A DNA stretch of 64,000 nucleotides from NCBI RefSeq assembly GCF_004346685.1, contig NZ_SMCO01000017.1, positions 1 through 64,000 of the forward strand. Reading direction: 5' to 3'. Within the stretch, counting starts at the first letter, position 1. Every line of letters starts with the position of its first letter. Both the position numbers and the translations under genes were made by a program. The notes under the pieces were generated by a model. It saw only the letters and a program-made list of their open reading frames with translations. It searched no databases and had not been told where the DNA came from. Source of the stretch: Sulfurirhabdus autotrophica (lineage in GTDB: Bacteria > Pseudomonadota > Gammaproteobacteria > Burkholderiales > SMCO01). Positions 25,586 to 34,607 of this stretch are shown here, piece after piece.

Positions 25586-26863
25586 TTGGATGAAATTCCT
25601 GTAAGCGTGTTGCTTGGCGCGCTCGTAGTTTTACTGCTTCTTTCTGCATTCTTTTCAACTTCTGAAACCAGCATGATGGCCCTCAACCGCTATCGGTTGA
25701 AACGCCTGGTACAACAAGGCCATCGCGGTGCCATCATTACTGCAAAGCTGCTTGCAAAAACTGACAAACTGCTAGGCGTCATTTTATTAGGCAACAATCT
25801 GATTAATGCCGCAGCTGCCGCGCTCGTTACGGTTATCAGTTTCCGATTATTTGGTCAGGGTGAATTTGCCCTAACCATGGGGACACTTGCCATTACATTT
25901 GCCATTCTCGTGTTCAGCGAAGTTACACCTAAAGTACTGGGCGCAGCATTCCCCGAAAAAATTGCCTTACCTGCAAGCTACGTACTATCCCCTTTACTTA
26001 AGCTAGCCTATCCCATTGTATGGTTTATCAATTTGTTTGTTCGCGCTCTGCTCTGGTTAATGCGTCTAAAGCCAGAGCAGAGCGCAGGTGAACATCATTT
26101 AGGCATGGAAGAACTTCGTACCATGGTATTGGAAGCCGGACATTTTGTTCCCCAAAAACACAAAAGTATTTTGCTTAATTTATTCGAGCTGGAAAACATC
26201 ACCGTGGATGATGTCATGATTCCACGTAACCATATTGAAGCCATTAACATCGAAGCACCCACTTCCGTTCTAATAGAACAGCTATCCACCAGTCATCACA
26301 CGCGCGTACTCGTCTATCAGAATGAGTTAGATAACATCATCGGCATCATTCATGTACGTCGAGTCCTGCATCAGGCACAGGGGGGCGAACTGGACGTCAC
26401 ACTACTTCGCGAAATCCTGCGCGAGCCCTATTTTATTCCAGCCGGCACCCCCCTATTTTCTCAACTTCAGCACTTTCAGGAAAATCAGGAACGCATGGGT
26501 CTGGTTGTCGACGAATATGGTGAAATAATGGGTTTAGTGACGCTTGAAGATATTTTAGAAGAAATCGTCGGGGAATTTACCACCCACGCGCCCTCCCAAA
26601 CGGGCCTTTATCGCAAACAGGAAGATGGCAGTTGGATGGTAGAAGGCAGCAGCATGCTGCGCGACCTGAACCGAAAACTTCAGCTCAAGCTTCCACTTGA
26701 CGGTCCAAAAACCCTAAATGGCCTGATTCTCGAGCATTTGGAGGATATTCCTGAAGCGGGAACCAGTCTTAAAATTGCCGACCATACTATCGAAATAGTG
26801 CAAACCCACGACCGGGTTGTTAAGGTGGTTCGTATCTTTCCACCCGCCCCAGAGAAACAATAG
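25586..26863 (+). CDS. CNNM/CorB-type membrane protein (DUF21-CBS-CorC_HlyC)
   Basis: 425 residues. A DUF21 membrane domain (about 5-185, with STSETSMMALNRYRL near the start) is followed by paired CBS domains (about 205-325) and a C-terminal CorC_HlyC domain (about 340-420). The start is TTG; an ATG four bases later is out of frame. The CNNM/CorB family is linked to magnesium (and cobalt) efflux. Its position after the YpjD-like gene parallels E. coli yfjD (corB). A weak terminator hairpin follows. Confidence 0.9.
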   Translation: MDEIPVSVLLGALVVLLLLSAFFSTSETSMMALNRYRLKRLVQQGHRGAIITAKLLAKTDKLLGVILLGNNLINAAAAALVTVISFRLFGQGEFALTMGTLAITFAILVFSEVTPKVLGAAFPEKIALPASYVLSPLLKLAYPIVWFINLFVRALLWLMRLKPEQSAGEHHLGMEELRTMVLEAGHFVPQKHKSILLNLFELENITVDDVMIPRNHIEAINIEAPTSVLIEQLSTSHHTRVLVYQNELDNIIGIIHVRRVLHQAQGGELDVTLLREILREPYFIPAGTPLFSQLQHFQENQERMGLVVDEYGEIMGLVTLEDILEEIVGEFTTHAPSQTGLYRKQEDGSWMVEGSSMLRDLNRKLQLKLPLDGPKTLNGLILEHLEDIPEAGTSLKIADHTIEIVQTHDRVVKVVRIFPPAPEKQ

Positions 26864-26892
26864 CGTGCCTACAGGCTTTACAAAACAAATTG

Positions 26893-26918
26893 ACAAGTGC
26901 ATCATTTACTTGTTTTTT
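26893..26918 (+). terminator. Weak terminator before pilB
   Basis: ACAAGT (26893-26898) pairs with ACTTGT (26908-26913), followed by TTTTT. The stem has only two G-C pairs, so termination may be partial. It sits between the CorB-like gene and pilB. Confidence 0.4.
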
Positions 26919-26941
26919 AGATTCATCCACTTGGAAAAATA

Positions 26942-28666
26942 ATGGCAGCTGTATCAAGTTCAAGTAATTTAAGTGGTCTTGCTTACGCGCTAGTGCAACA
27001 TGGCCGTTTACCCAATGCTGATGCCGAAGCCATCCAAAGCCAGGCAAACACAGAGAAAAACAGCTTTGTCGCACAACTCGTTCAAAGCAAAAAACTCAAC
27101 GCTTATGAGATAGCCGAATTCGCTTCGCTAACTTTTGGTTTCCCGTTGATGGACCTTAATGCTATTGACCAGGATCATTTGCTTAAGGGATTGCTCGACG
27201 CCGCATTGATTCAGAAACGCCAGGTGTTGCCATTACAACAACGTGGCACAAAGCTTTATCTTGCCATTTCAGACCCCACTAATTTACAGGCCCTTGATGA
27301 CGTCAAATTTCAAACCGGACTGACGGTAGAACCCGTTATTGTCGAAAACGACAAATTAAGCAAATTGGTTGAAAGATTCGTCGAATCTTCCGACACCAGC
27401 ATGAAAGACCTGGTGGCAGAAGACTTTGATGATCTGGATTTTGTTGACGAAGAGGCTGTAAACAAACAGACTGAAGCTGCGAGCGGTGAGGTTGATGATG
27501 CTCCGGTAGTCAAGTACCTTCAAAAAATACTGCTGGATGCCATCAATGCAGGTGCATCCGATATCCACTTTGAGCCTTTCGAGAAATATTACCGCATACG
27601 CTACCGGATGGATGGTGTGTTATACGAACATGCGCAACCCCCTTTGGCAATCAAAGAAAAAATTTCCTCTCGGATCAAAGTGATTTCCAAGATGGATATC
27701 TCGGAAAAGCGGGTGCCGCAAGATGGACGTATGAAACTGGTGCTTTCAAAGAACCGCGCGATTGATTTTCGCGTAAGCACTTTACCAACCTTGTTTGGTG
27801 AAAAAATTGTAATGCGTATTTTGGATCCATCCAGTGCAAAATTAGGTATTGATGCGCTGGGTTATGAACCCGACCAAAAAGAAATGCTGATGAATGCGAT
27901 TCAGCGCCCTTATGGAATGGTACTTGTAACGGGACCAACAGGAAGCGGAAAAACCGTTTCACTTTATACGTGTCTGAATATTTTGAATCAACCTGACAGA
28001 AATATTTCTACAGCAGAAGATCCGGCCGAAATTAACTTGCCCGGAATCAACCAGGTCAATGTCAACGACAAGGCTGGACTGACTTTTTCCGCAGCGCTTA
28101 AAGCCTTCTTGCGGCAAGATCCAGACATTATCATGGTGGGTGAGATTCGCGACATAGAAACCGCAGAGATTTCCATCAAGGCAGCACAAACCGGTCATAT
28201 GGTGATGTCTACACTGCATACCAACGATGCGCCTAGCACATTAACCCGACTCATGAATATGGGGGTTGCACCATTTAACATCGCCTCTTCCGTTATTCTG
28301 ATTACGGCACAACGACTGGCACGTAAACTGTGTAGCTGCAAACAACCTGCCGACATTCCCCGTGAAGCGCTATTACGGGCAGGTTTTACGGAAGAAGACC
28401 TGGATGGTTCATGGACTCTGTATGCTCACAAACCGGATGGCTGTGAACTCTGCAAAGGGACTGGATACAAAGGCCGGGTTGGTATATACCAAGTGATGCC
28501 AATCACAGATGAAATCAGCCGCATTATTATGAAAAACGGCACGGCCATCGATATTGCTGATCAAGCTAAAATTGAGGGGGTGCGCGACCTCCGCCAATCC
28601 GGTTTACTCAAAGTAAAAGCAGGCCTTACTTCTCTCGAAGAAGTTGAAGCCGTTACCAACGAATAA
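26942..28666 (+). CDS. pilB: Type IV pilus assembly ATPase PilB
   Basis: 574 residues. The N-terminal MshEN/T2SSE_N region (about 40-150) is followed by the secretion-ATPase core: Walker A GPTGSGKT at 331-338, the Asp box, a Walker B with DPDIIMVGEIRD (about 392-403) and the His box (HTNDAPST). A tetracysteine zinc motif is split as CSCKQ (about 464) and CELCKG (about 500). It powers pilus extension at the inner membrane. pilC follows 10 bases later. Confidence 0.97.
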   Translation: MAAVSSSSNLSGLAYALVQHGRLPNADAEAIQSQANTEKNSFVAQLVQSKKLNAYEIAEFASLTFGFPLMDLNAIDQDHLLKGLLDAALIQKRQVLPLQQRGTKLYLAISDPTNLQALDDVKFQTGLTVEPVIVENDKLSKLVERFVESSDTSMKDLVAEDFDDLDFVDEEAVNKQTEAASGEVDDAPVVKYLQKILLDAINAGASDIHFEPFEKYYRIRYRMDGVLYEHAQPPLAIKEKISSRIKVISKMDISEKRVPQDGRMKLVLSKNRAIDFRVSTLPTLFGEKIVMRILDPSSAKLGIDALGYEPDQKEMLMNAIQRPYGMVLVTGPTGSGKTVSLYTCLNILNQPDRNISTAEDPAEINLPGINQVNVNDKAGLTFSAALKAFLRQDPDIIMVGEIRDIETAEISIKAAQTGHMVMSTLHTNDAPSTLTRLMNMGVAPFNIASSVILITAQRLARKLCSCKQPADIPREALLRAGFTEEDLDGSWTLYAHKPDGCELCKGTGYKGRVGIYQVMPITDEISRIIMKNGTAIDIADQAKIEGVRDLRQSGLLKVKAGLTSLEEVEAVTNE

Positions 28667-28676
28667 GGAAGCATCC

Positions 28677-29900
28677 ATGGCAACAGCCGCAAAAAAAACA
28701 GCCACGAAAGAATTTCCATTTACCTGGGAAGGCGTGGACAAAAAAGGCAAAAAGGTCAAAGGGGATATGATCGCCGCGGGTGAAGCCGTTGTCAAAGTCA
28801 ATCTGCGTAGACAGGGTGTCACTGTTCTCAAAGTAAAAAAACAAAGTGCTTTGGGTAAAGGCAAGAAAATCACAGAAAAGGATATTGCATTATTCACCCG
28901 GCAATTAGCAACAATGATGAAAGCCGGAGTTCCTTTGCTACAAGCTTTTGATATTGTTGCCAAGGGCCATAGCAATCCTGCCGTTCAAAAACTTTTGCTC
29001 GACATCAAAGCGGATGTAGAAACAGGCAGCAGCTTGACTCAAGCGTTCGGTAAACACCCCCTTTACTTTGATGCCCTCTATTGCAACTTGGTGAATGCAG
29101 GTGAGCAGGCTGGTATTTTAGATACGGTTCTTGAGCGATTAGCCACCTACAGCGAGAAAATTCTCGCGATAAAAGGGAAAATCAAGTCAGCCATGTTTTA
29201 CCCGATTTCTATCGTTGTAGTGGCATTTGTGATCACTGCTGTAATTATGCTATTTGTAATTCCTGCTTTCAAAGAGCTATTTACAGGTTTTGGCGCCGAT
29301 CTACCTGCACCCACTTTGGTTGTGATGGCAATTTCTGATTTCTTTATTGCCTACTGGTGGGCTATTTTTGGCAGTATAGGAGGTGGATTGTGGTTCTTCT
29401 TCTACACTTGGAAGCGCTCCAAAAAGATGCAACATACAATGGACCGATTACTTCTTAAACTTCCCATTTTTGGAACGCTTCTTGAAAAATCGGCTATTGC
29501 ACGATGGACCAGAACGCTGTCCACCATGTTTGCGGCTGGCGTTCCCCTAGTTGAAGCTTTAGATTCAGTTGCGGGTGCAGCTGGTAATGTTATCTATTAT
29601 GACGCTACTAAAAAAATTCAAGGCGAGGTTAGCACTGGCACGAATTTAACCAACGCGATGCAAAACACCAATCTATTTCCCAACATGGTATTACAAATGG
29701 TTGCTATTGGAGAGGAATCTGGTGCTTTGGATGGCATGTTAGGTAAAGTTGCTGATTTTTACGAAGCTGAAGTGGATGACATGGTAGATGCTTTGAGCAG
29801 CCTGATGGAGCCAATCATTATGGTTGTATTAGGCACATTGATTGGTGGTCTTGTGATTGCCATGTATATGCCTATTTTCAAGATGGGACAGGTTGTTTAA
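28677..29900 (+). CDS. pilC: Type IV pilus inner-membrane platform protein PilC
   Basis: 407 residues from the ATG at 28677, preceded by AAGGAAG; an earlier in-frame ATG at 28644 lies inside pilB. Two T2SSF domains are present (about 75-200 and 280-400), with membrane helices after each and the FTRQLATMMKAGVPLLQAF signature. It forms the platform that PilB acts on. It ends with a helix and KMGQVV, as usual. Confidence 0.97.
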   Translation: MATAAKKTATKEFPFTWEGVDKKGKKVKGDMIAAGEAVVKVNLRRQGVTVLKVKKQSALGKGKKITEKDIALFTRQLATMMKAGVPLLQAFDIVAKGHSNPAVQKLLLDIKADVETGSSLTQAFGKHPLYFDALYCNLVNAGEQAGILDTVLERLATYSEKILAIKGKIKSAMFYPISIVVVAFVITAVIMLFVIPAFKELFTGFGADLPAPTLVVMAISDFFIAYWWAIFGSIGGGLWFFFYTWKRSKKMQHTMDRLLLKLPIFGTLLEKSAIARWTRTLSTMFAAGVPLVEALDSVAGAAGNVIYYDATKKIQGEVSTGTNLTNAMQNTNLFPNMVLQMVAIGEESGALDGMLGKVADFYEAEVDDMVDALSSLMEPIIMVVLGTLIGGLVIAMYMPIFKMGQVV

Positions 29901-29947
29901 GGAAACATTAGCATCACGTTATCTTCATATTTAGCGAAAGATTTACA

Positions 29948-29978
29948 AGGGAATTGCGTTTACCCACTGCAATTCCCT
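29948..29978. other. Hairpin in the pilC-pilD gap
   Basis: A perfect 10-bp inverted repeat, AGGGAATTGC / GCAATTCCCT (29948-29957 with 29969-29978), loop of 11. No T-run follows on the plus strand. It could stabilise the pilC mRNA end or attenuate read-through into pilD. The rest of the 210-base gap shows nothing. Confidence 0.5.
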
Positions 29979-30110
29979 GCTAAACCCCACAGCCAGCTTA
30001 ATTACAACAAGATTATAGCCAAGTCTGTGATTACGGTTGCAGACACAAACATTTCAGCTATTCATTCTAAAAATCAGCTATCAATCAACTTAAATATTCA
30101 TTGTTAAAAC

Positions 30111-30971
30111 ATGCCCTTTCTAGAATTCCTCCAATCATCTCCATCCGCTTTCATCCTTTTGTGCATCATTCTAGGCCTGATGGTTGGCAGTTTTCTGAAT
30201 GTTGTTATCTACCGACTACCCTTGATGATGCAACGGGATTGGAAAGCACAATGTGCCGATCTAAAAGGGGAAGTTCTACCTGCTCTCCCCCCTTTGACGT
30301 TATCCATACCAAGATCAGCTTGCCCATCCTGCGGGCATAAAATCACGGCAGCAGAAAATATTCCGCTTTTGAGTTATTTTTTTCTGCGAGGAAAGTGCTC
30401 TCAGTGCCATGCGCCCATCGGAATACGTTATCCTGTAGTCGAACTCATTACTGGCTTATTGTCCGGAATAATGGCTTGGCATTTTGGATTTAGTGCTGCA
30501 GGAGTAGCTGCAATAGTTTTTACCTGGGTCTTAATAGCGCTTACCTTCATTGACTTTGACACCCAATTGCTGCCCGACAGCATCACCCTCCCCATGATTT
30601 GGGCAGGTTTATTACTCAACCTATGGAATATCTACGTTCCGCTTTCTGCTGCGGTTATTGGTGCCGTTGCAGGTTACCTATCTTTGTGGTCTGTTTATTG
30701 GCTATTCAAACTGGCAACTGGCAAAGAAGGCATGGGATTCGGTGATTTCAAACTCCTAGCGCTCATAGGTGCCTGGCTCGGATGGCAGATGCTACCCCTG
30801 GTTATCCTGCTTTCCTCCGTAGTAGGCGCTGTAGTGGGCATCAGCCTGATACTCTTCACAAAGCATGGCCGTAACATTCCTATCCCCTTCGGACCATACC
30901 TCGCCGGTGGTGGCTTGATCGCCATGCTCTGGGGCCATGATCTGACCCAACTATATTTAGGTACCCTCTAA
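30111..30971 (+). CDS. pilD: Type IV prepilin peptidase / N-methyltransferase PilD
   Basis: 286 residues, strongly hydrophobic. The N-terminal methyltransferase domain has two CxxC pairs (CPSCGHK near 73 and CSQCHAPIG near 94). The aspartyl protease residues lie in IDFDTQLLPD (about 146) and GFGDFKLLALIGAWLG (about 211, the GxGD motif). It cleaves prepilin and pseudopilin leader peptides and methylates the new N terminus. No pilin gene lies beside it. Confidence 0.97.
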   Translation: MPFLEFLQSSPSAFILLCIILGLMVGSFLNVVIYRLPLMMQRDWKAQCADLKGEVLPALPPLTLSIPRSACPSCGHKITAAENIPLLSYFFLRGKCSQCHAPIGIRYPVVELITGLLSGIMAWHFGFSAAGVAAIVFTWVLIALTFIDFDTQLLPDSITLPMIWAGLLLNLWNIYVPLSAAVIGAVAGYLSLWSVYWLFKLATGKEGMGFGDFKLLALIGAWLGWQMLPLVILLSSVVGAVVGISLILFTKHGRNIPIPFGPYLAGGGLIAMLWGHDLTQLYLGTL

Positions 30972-30978
30972 ATTCTGC

Positions 30979-31578
30979 ATGGTTTATACAGTCGGTCTGA
31001 CAGGTGGCATTGGCTGCGGCAAAAGTAGCGCAGCCCGATTATTTGCCTCCCTGGGCGCGGCGGTGATCGACACAGATGAAATCGCACATCAACTGACAGC
31101 CCTCGGCCAACCAGCGCTTGCATCCATTTCAGCTGCCTTCGGAAATCAATATTTTCATTCAGATGGCAACCTTGACCGCGCTCGAATGCGGCAGCTTATA
31201 TTTTCTGATCAGACAGCGAAGATCAAACTGGAAAATATTCTTCACCCGCTAATCAAACAACAAGCAATGAATGCACTTAGTGAGTGCACCGCCCCTTACG
31301 CTCTGATTGTTGTGCCCCTGCTTCTGGAAACAGGCAATTATGATGAACTGATCCAGCGCAAATTGCTTGTTGACTGCACGGAAGAACAACAAATATCGAG
31401 AACAATGGCGCGTAGTAAGTTGACTGTCCAAGAGGTCCAAGCCATCATGGCTACTCAAATCCCCCGGAACGAACGCTTAGCCTTGGCAGATGACATCATC
31501 ACGAACACCGGTGAGTTTAGCAGCATGCAAACGCAGGTCTTACAATTACACGAAACCTATCTTCAAGCCACAAAATAA
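30979..31578 (+). CDS. coaE: Dephospho-CoA kinase
   Basis: 199 residues. The P-loop GLTGGIGCGKS is at 6-16, followed by VIDTDEIAHQL and the PLLLETGNYDELIQ segment typical of CoaE. It performs the last step of coenzyme A synthesis. It starts 8 bases after pilD, in the conserved pilD-coaE-zapD-yacG order. Confidence 0.96.
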   Translation: MVYTVGLTGGIGCGKSSAARLFASLGAAVIDTDEIAHQLTALGQPALASISAAFGNQYFHSDGNLDRARMRQLIFSDQTAKIKLENILHPLIKQQAMNALSECTAPYALIVVPLLLETGNYDELIQRKLLVDCTEEQQISRTMARSKLTVQEVQAIMATQIPRNERLALADDIITNTGEFSSMQTQVLQLHETYLQATK

Positions 31579-31749
31579 AGCTGGCAACTAGTACATATCA
31601 ACCAGCAGTTTTCCATTAATAATCATTCTGTTTTAGAACAAACATGATTTTATTTGTCAAATAGCGTTGAATCCGTCAGAATTGGCGTATTCATGATGAA
31701 TTTATTCATCTGCCTGCTTATGATAGAACTTTGCCCGCCAAAATAAACT

Positions 31750-32508
31750 GTGATTAGCTACGAATATCCACTCAATGAACGAATTCGCACCTTGCTTCGG
31801 CTTGAGAATTTGTATGAAAAAGTTCATTACTTTTATGCCAAAAATGATGGGGCTGAGCACCATGTCGCATTGCTTGTGCTATTTGAAATTCTCGAAGTTG
31901 CCAGCCGTGCAGATTTAAAATCTGATTTACTACAAGAATTAGACAGACAAAAACACATTCTGGAAGCGCTGAGAAACAACCCTGCAATTGCTGAGGACGC
32001 GTTGGAAGACGTGCTACAGAACATTGAAAGAACCAGCGCCAACCTGCTTAAAGTAGCAGGGAAAGTCGGGCATCATATGCGTGAAAATGAATGGTTGATG
32101 AGCATCAAGCAACGTTCAGGTATACCAGGCGGCGTATGTGAATTTGACCTGCCTTCCTACCATTTCTGGTTAAATCTGCCTCCTGAAAACCGGAAACAGG
32201 ATCTTGCCGAATGGTTAGAACCATTTTTGCCTATTTACGACGGATTAAGTATCGTGCTCCGACTTTTGCGTGACAGTGGCAAATCAAGTAGCTATATTGC
32301 GCTTCAAGGTATATTCCAGCAAATGCTGGCAGGCAGCAAACTGGCGCAAATGCTGCGAATTACACTTCCGCATGATATACCCTGTATTCCAGAAATTAGC
32401 GCCAACAAATACGCTTTGAACATTCGTTTTACCACGCCTGACGTAGATCAACGACCTAAAGTATGCGAAATGGACATTGACTTCAAACTCACCTTTTGCA
32501 ACCTTTGA
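31750..32508 (+). CDS. zapD: Cell division protein ZapD
   Basis: 252 residues starting MISYEYPLNERIRTLLRLENL, the ZapD/DUF1342 signature, with a GTG start. All-helical N-terminal half, then a beta-rich region with RQDLAEWLEPF. ZapD crosslinks FtsZ filaments and promotes Z-ring formation. A 170-base gap follows coaE, so it may have its own promoter, but none stands out. yacG follows 12 bases later. Confidence 0.95.
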   Translation: MISYEYPLNERIRTLLRLENLYEKVHYFYAKNDGAEHHVALLVLFEILEVASRADLKSDLLQELDRQKHILEALRNNPAIAEDALEDVLQNIERTSANLLKVAGKVGHHMRENEWLMSIKQRSGIPGGVCEFDLPSYHFWLNLPPENRKQDLAEWLEPFLPIYDGLSIVLRLLRDSGKSSSYIALQGIFQQMLAGSKLAQMLRITLPHDIPCIPEISANKYALNIRFTTPDVDQRPKVCEMDIDFKLTFCNL

Positions 32509-32520
32509 TTACATTCAGAC

Positions 32521-32718
32521 ATGTCATCCCATACGAAAACAGTCACTTCATGCCCTGTTTGCAAAAAAACCCTTATATGGAGCACTGAAAATCCATACCG
32601 CCCTTTTTGCTCAGAAAGATGTAAGGCTATTGACCTCGGGAATTGGGCAAACGAAGATTACCGCATCCCTGTTGAAGAACCTAACGAACTCAAAGATACC
32701 CCTTATGATGACGAATAA
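32521..32718 (+). CDS. yacG: DNA gyrase inhibitor YacG
   Basis: 65 residues with a zinc knuckle: [10 protein letters not shown], then [24 protein letters not shown]. The four cysteines and the GxWxxEDYRIP segment are diagnostic. YacG binds GyrB and inhibits gyrase. Its 3' end overlaps the probable start of the copper chaperone gene. Confidence 0.94.
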   Translation: MSSHTKTVTSCPVCKKTLIWSTENPYRPFCSERCKAIDLGNWANEDYRIPVEEPNELKDTPYDDE

Positions 32719-33181
32719 CTTTTCAACCTTCTTGCAACCATTTCATTCTCATCGCTTCTTTAAAGCAGCGATGCTTTGCACATTATTATTTTCTGGAAGC
32801 AACGCACTGGCTAAAAGTGACAACCTTACCGTCAGTAAGGCATGGGTTCGCGCTACAGTTCCAGGGCAGGAAGTAAGTGGCGCTTTTATGGACCTGACCA
32901 GCAAAACCAATGCTCGACTCATTAAGGCTGAGAGTCCAGTTGCAGAGATCGTGGAAATTCACAGCATGTCTATGCAGAATGGCGTAATGAACATGCGCGA
33001 AATCAAGGAACTGGATTTACCTGCTGGCAAAACCATCCAGTTAGCACCCGGAGGTTTTCATATCATGCTAATCAACCTGTCCAAGCAGCTAAAAGCGGGA
33101 GACTCTATCCCAATTAAGCTAACAATCAAGGAGGCAGGTAACACTGATTCCGTGATCAGCATTGACGCCAAGGTAAAGTGA
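32705..33181 (+). CDS. PCu(A)C-type periplasmic copper chaperone
   Basis: 158 residues from the ATG at 32705 (a second ATG follows directly). A signal-anchor or signal peptide ends near ALAKSDN, followed by a copper-binding domain. The conserved H-x-M cluster is present: EIHSMSM...MNMRE, then [10 protein letters not shown], giving the His/Met ligands of the family. Such proteins deliver Cu(I) to the CuA/CuB sites of cytochrome oxidase. The start overlaps the yacG 3' end by 14 bases and lacks a clear ribosome binding site. It converges on the YtkA-like gene. Confidence 0.88.
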   Translation: MMTNNFSTFLQPFHSHRFFKAAMLCTLLFSGSNALAKSDNLTVSKAWVRATVPGQEVSGAFMDLTSKTNARLIKAESPVAEIVEIHSMSMQNGVMNMREIKELDLPAGKTIQLAPGGFHIMLINLSKQLKAGDSIPIKLTIKEAGNTDSVISIDAKVK

Positions 33182-33222
33182 CGTTGACCTGAGCTAGTCC
33201 AGCCAAGTTAAAACATTTAACT

Positions 33223-33654
33223 TCAAGTTGAAAATGGAATAAACACCATTCGCTGATCTAGTTCCAAAATCAGCATCCAGTCACGTCGGCCAGCAACGCA
33301 AACAGGCAGTATTACCTTGGCCTCCCACGCATTTTTCTGTACTTGCTTTAGCCGGTATTTGGTTGGCCCCATTTCCATCCCTTCCATCTTAAAATCAGCA
33401 TACACTGACTGCATTTCTGACGCTGTCATGGTTATCATAAAAGGCTTTAGCGCACTAGGGGGCTCAGAGAATTTAACGACCAAATTTTGGCCATTCAGCA
33501 CGATCTTGCATCCCTGAAGCAAATCAGTACATTTTTCCAATTTTGATTTTGTCTGGGGAGGCGTTTGCAGAAATTGGTAGAACATCAATCCAGCCAGGGC
33601 AGCCATCATGATTGCAACCGATAGTGTTTTCACCCTGCCTGCACCTGCTTTCAT
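33223..33654 (-). CDS. Membrane-anchored YtkA/FixH-like small protein
   Basis: 143 residues with one N-terminal membrane segment (about 9-28) and a C-terminal beta domain with a methionine-rich turn (DFKMEGMEMGPTKYRL) and LPVCVAGRRDW near the end. The pattern resembles YtkA/FixH-like domains, which are sometimes linked to copper or to oxidase assembly; this assignment is tentative. The start codon overlaps the Nudix-ThiE stop by one base (TAATG), so it is the last gene of a three-gene operon. The facing gene is a copper chaperone. Confidence 0.65.
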   Translation of the reverse strand: MKAGAGRVKTLSVAIMMAALAGLMFYQFLQTPPQTKSKLEKCTDLLQGCKIVLNGQNLVVKFSEPPSALKPFMITMTASEMQSVYADFKMEGMEMGPTKYRLKQVQKNAWEAKVILPVCVAGRRDWMLILELDQRMVFIPFST

Positions 33655-34607
33655 TAATCACTGTCCTTCCATACACTACGCAACATTGCTATACCATGAG
33701 CACCATAGTGCCAGGCAGTGACCAAATCAGCTGGCTCCAAACCACCTAATGCATAAACAGGCATAGGAAGATCCTTAATGACCTCACCAAAAGTTGCCCA
33801 TCCTAAAACCGGATTATCTGGATGACTAAGCGTAGGCAAAACTGGCCCGAATAATACATAATCCAGATTCAACGCTGCTGCACGTTCCAACTCTTCTTGA
33901 TTATGGCAGGAAGCACCGATTAAACCGACATCCGGCCTCACTTCAACTTGCATCAACTGCTGAGAAGTCAGATGAACCCCATCTGCCCCCACCTTTGCTG
34001 CAAGTGCCACATCACTATTGACCACCACCTTAGCGCCATAAGTTTTGCCAAGCGAAACCACGTCTGCCGCAAAACTGGCAAGCTCATCGGCAGTCATTTG
34101 TTTTTCACGTACCTGCACGATTTTCAAGCCGGATTTTAACGCTGATTCCAAACGTACCAGAAAGCCCTCTTTACCCAACTCAGCAGCATTGCTGATTCCG
34201 TAGACTACAGGGAGAGAGAGGGCCTGCAACACAGGTCCGTTGGCTGGCAATAACGGGGCAACATTCACTGCATCGCTATACAGCCAGGAGAATGCCTGAT
34301 TTTCGTGGGGATAGGGTTCACCCTGCCACTGTGTTACACGGTAAAAATGTAATTTAACCAGCGCATGTGGGTAGGAAAAAATTTGCGTTATCCAGGGATA
34401 GGCATGCGTAACCTGTATCCCCAGTTCTTCCTGAATTTCTCGCACCAGCGCTTCGTAGACGCTTTCACCCAGCTCAACTTTTCCTCCAGGGAATTCCCAA
34501 TAACCCGCATAAGGTTTTCCTTCCGGTCGCTGGGCAAGCAGAAACTTTCCATCTTCATACACAATGACAGCAACGGCAACATCGACCAACTTTCTCTTCT
34601 CACTCAT
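33654..34607 (-). CDS. Nudix hydrolase (MutT-type) fused to a ThiE-like domain
   Basis: 317 residues from the ATG at 34607, which overlaps the upstream gene's stop as ATGA; an in-frame start at 34697 is rejected. The N-terminal half has an intact Nudix box (GGKVELGESVYEALVREIQE then EELGI) as in 8-oxo-dGTP pyrophosphatases. The C-terminal half (about 140-317) resembles thiamine-phosphate synthase (QVREKQ, VVVNSDVALAAKVGADGVHL, YVLFGPVLPT, YALGGL). This fusion is common in beta/gammaproteobacteria. Whether the ThiE half is active is unclear. Confidence 0.9.
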   Translation of the reverse strand: MSEKRKLVDVAVAVIVYEDGKFLLAQRPEGKPYAGYWEFPGGKVELGESVYEALVREIQEELGIQVTHAYPWITQIFSYPHALVKLHFYRVTQWQGEPYPHENQAFSWLYSDAVNVAPLLPANGPVLQALSLPVVYGISNAAELGKEGFLVRLESALKSGLKIVQVREKQMTADELASFAADVVSLGKTYGAKVVVNSDVALAAKVGADGVHLTSQQLMQVEVRPDVGLIGASCHNQEELERAAALNLDYVLFGPVLPTLSHPDNPVLGWATFGEVIKDLPMPVYALGGLEPADLVTAWHYGAHGIAMLRSVWKDSD

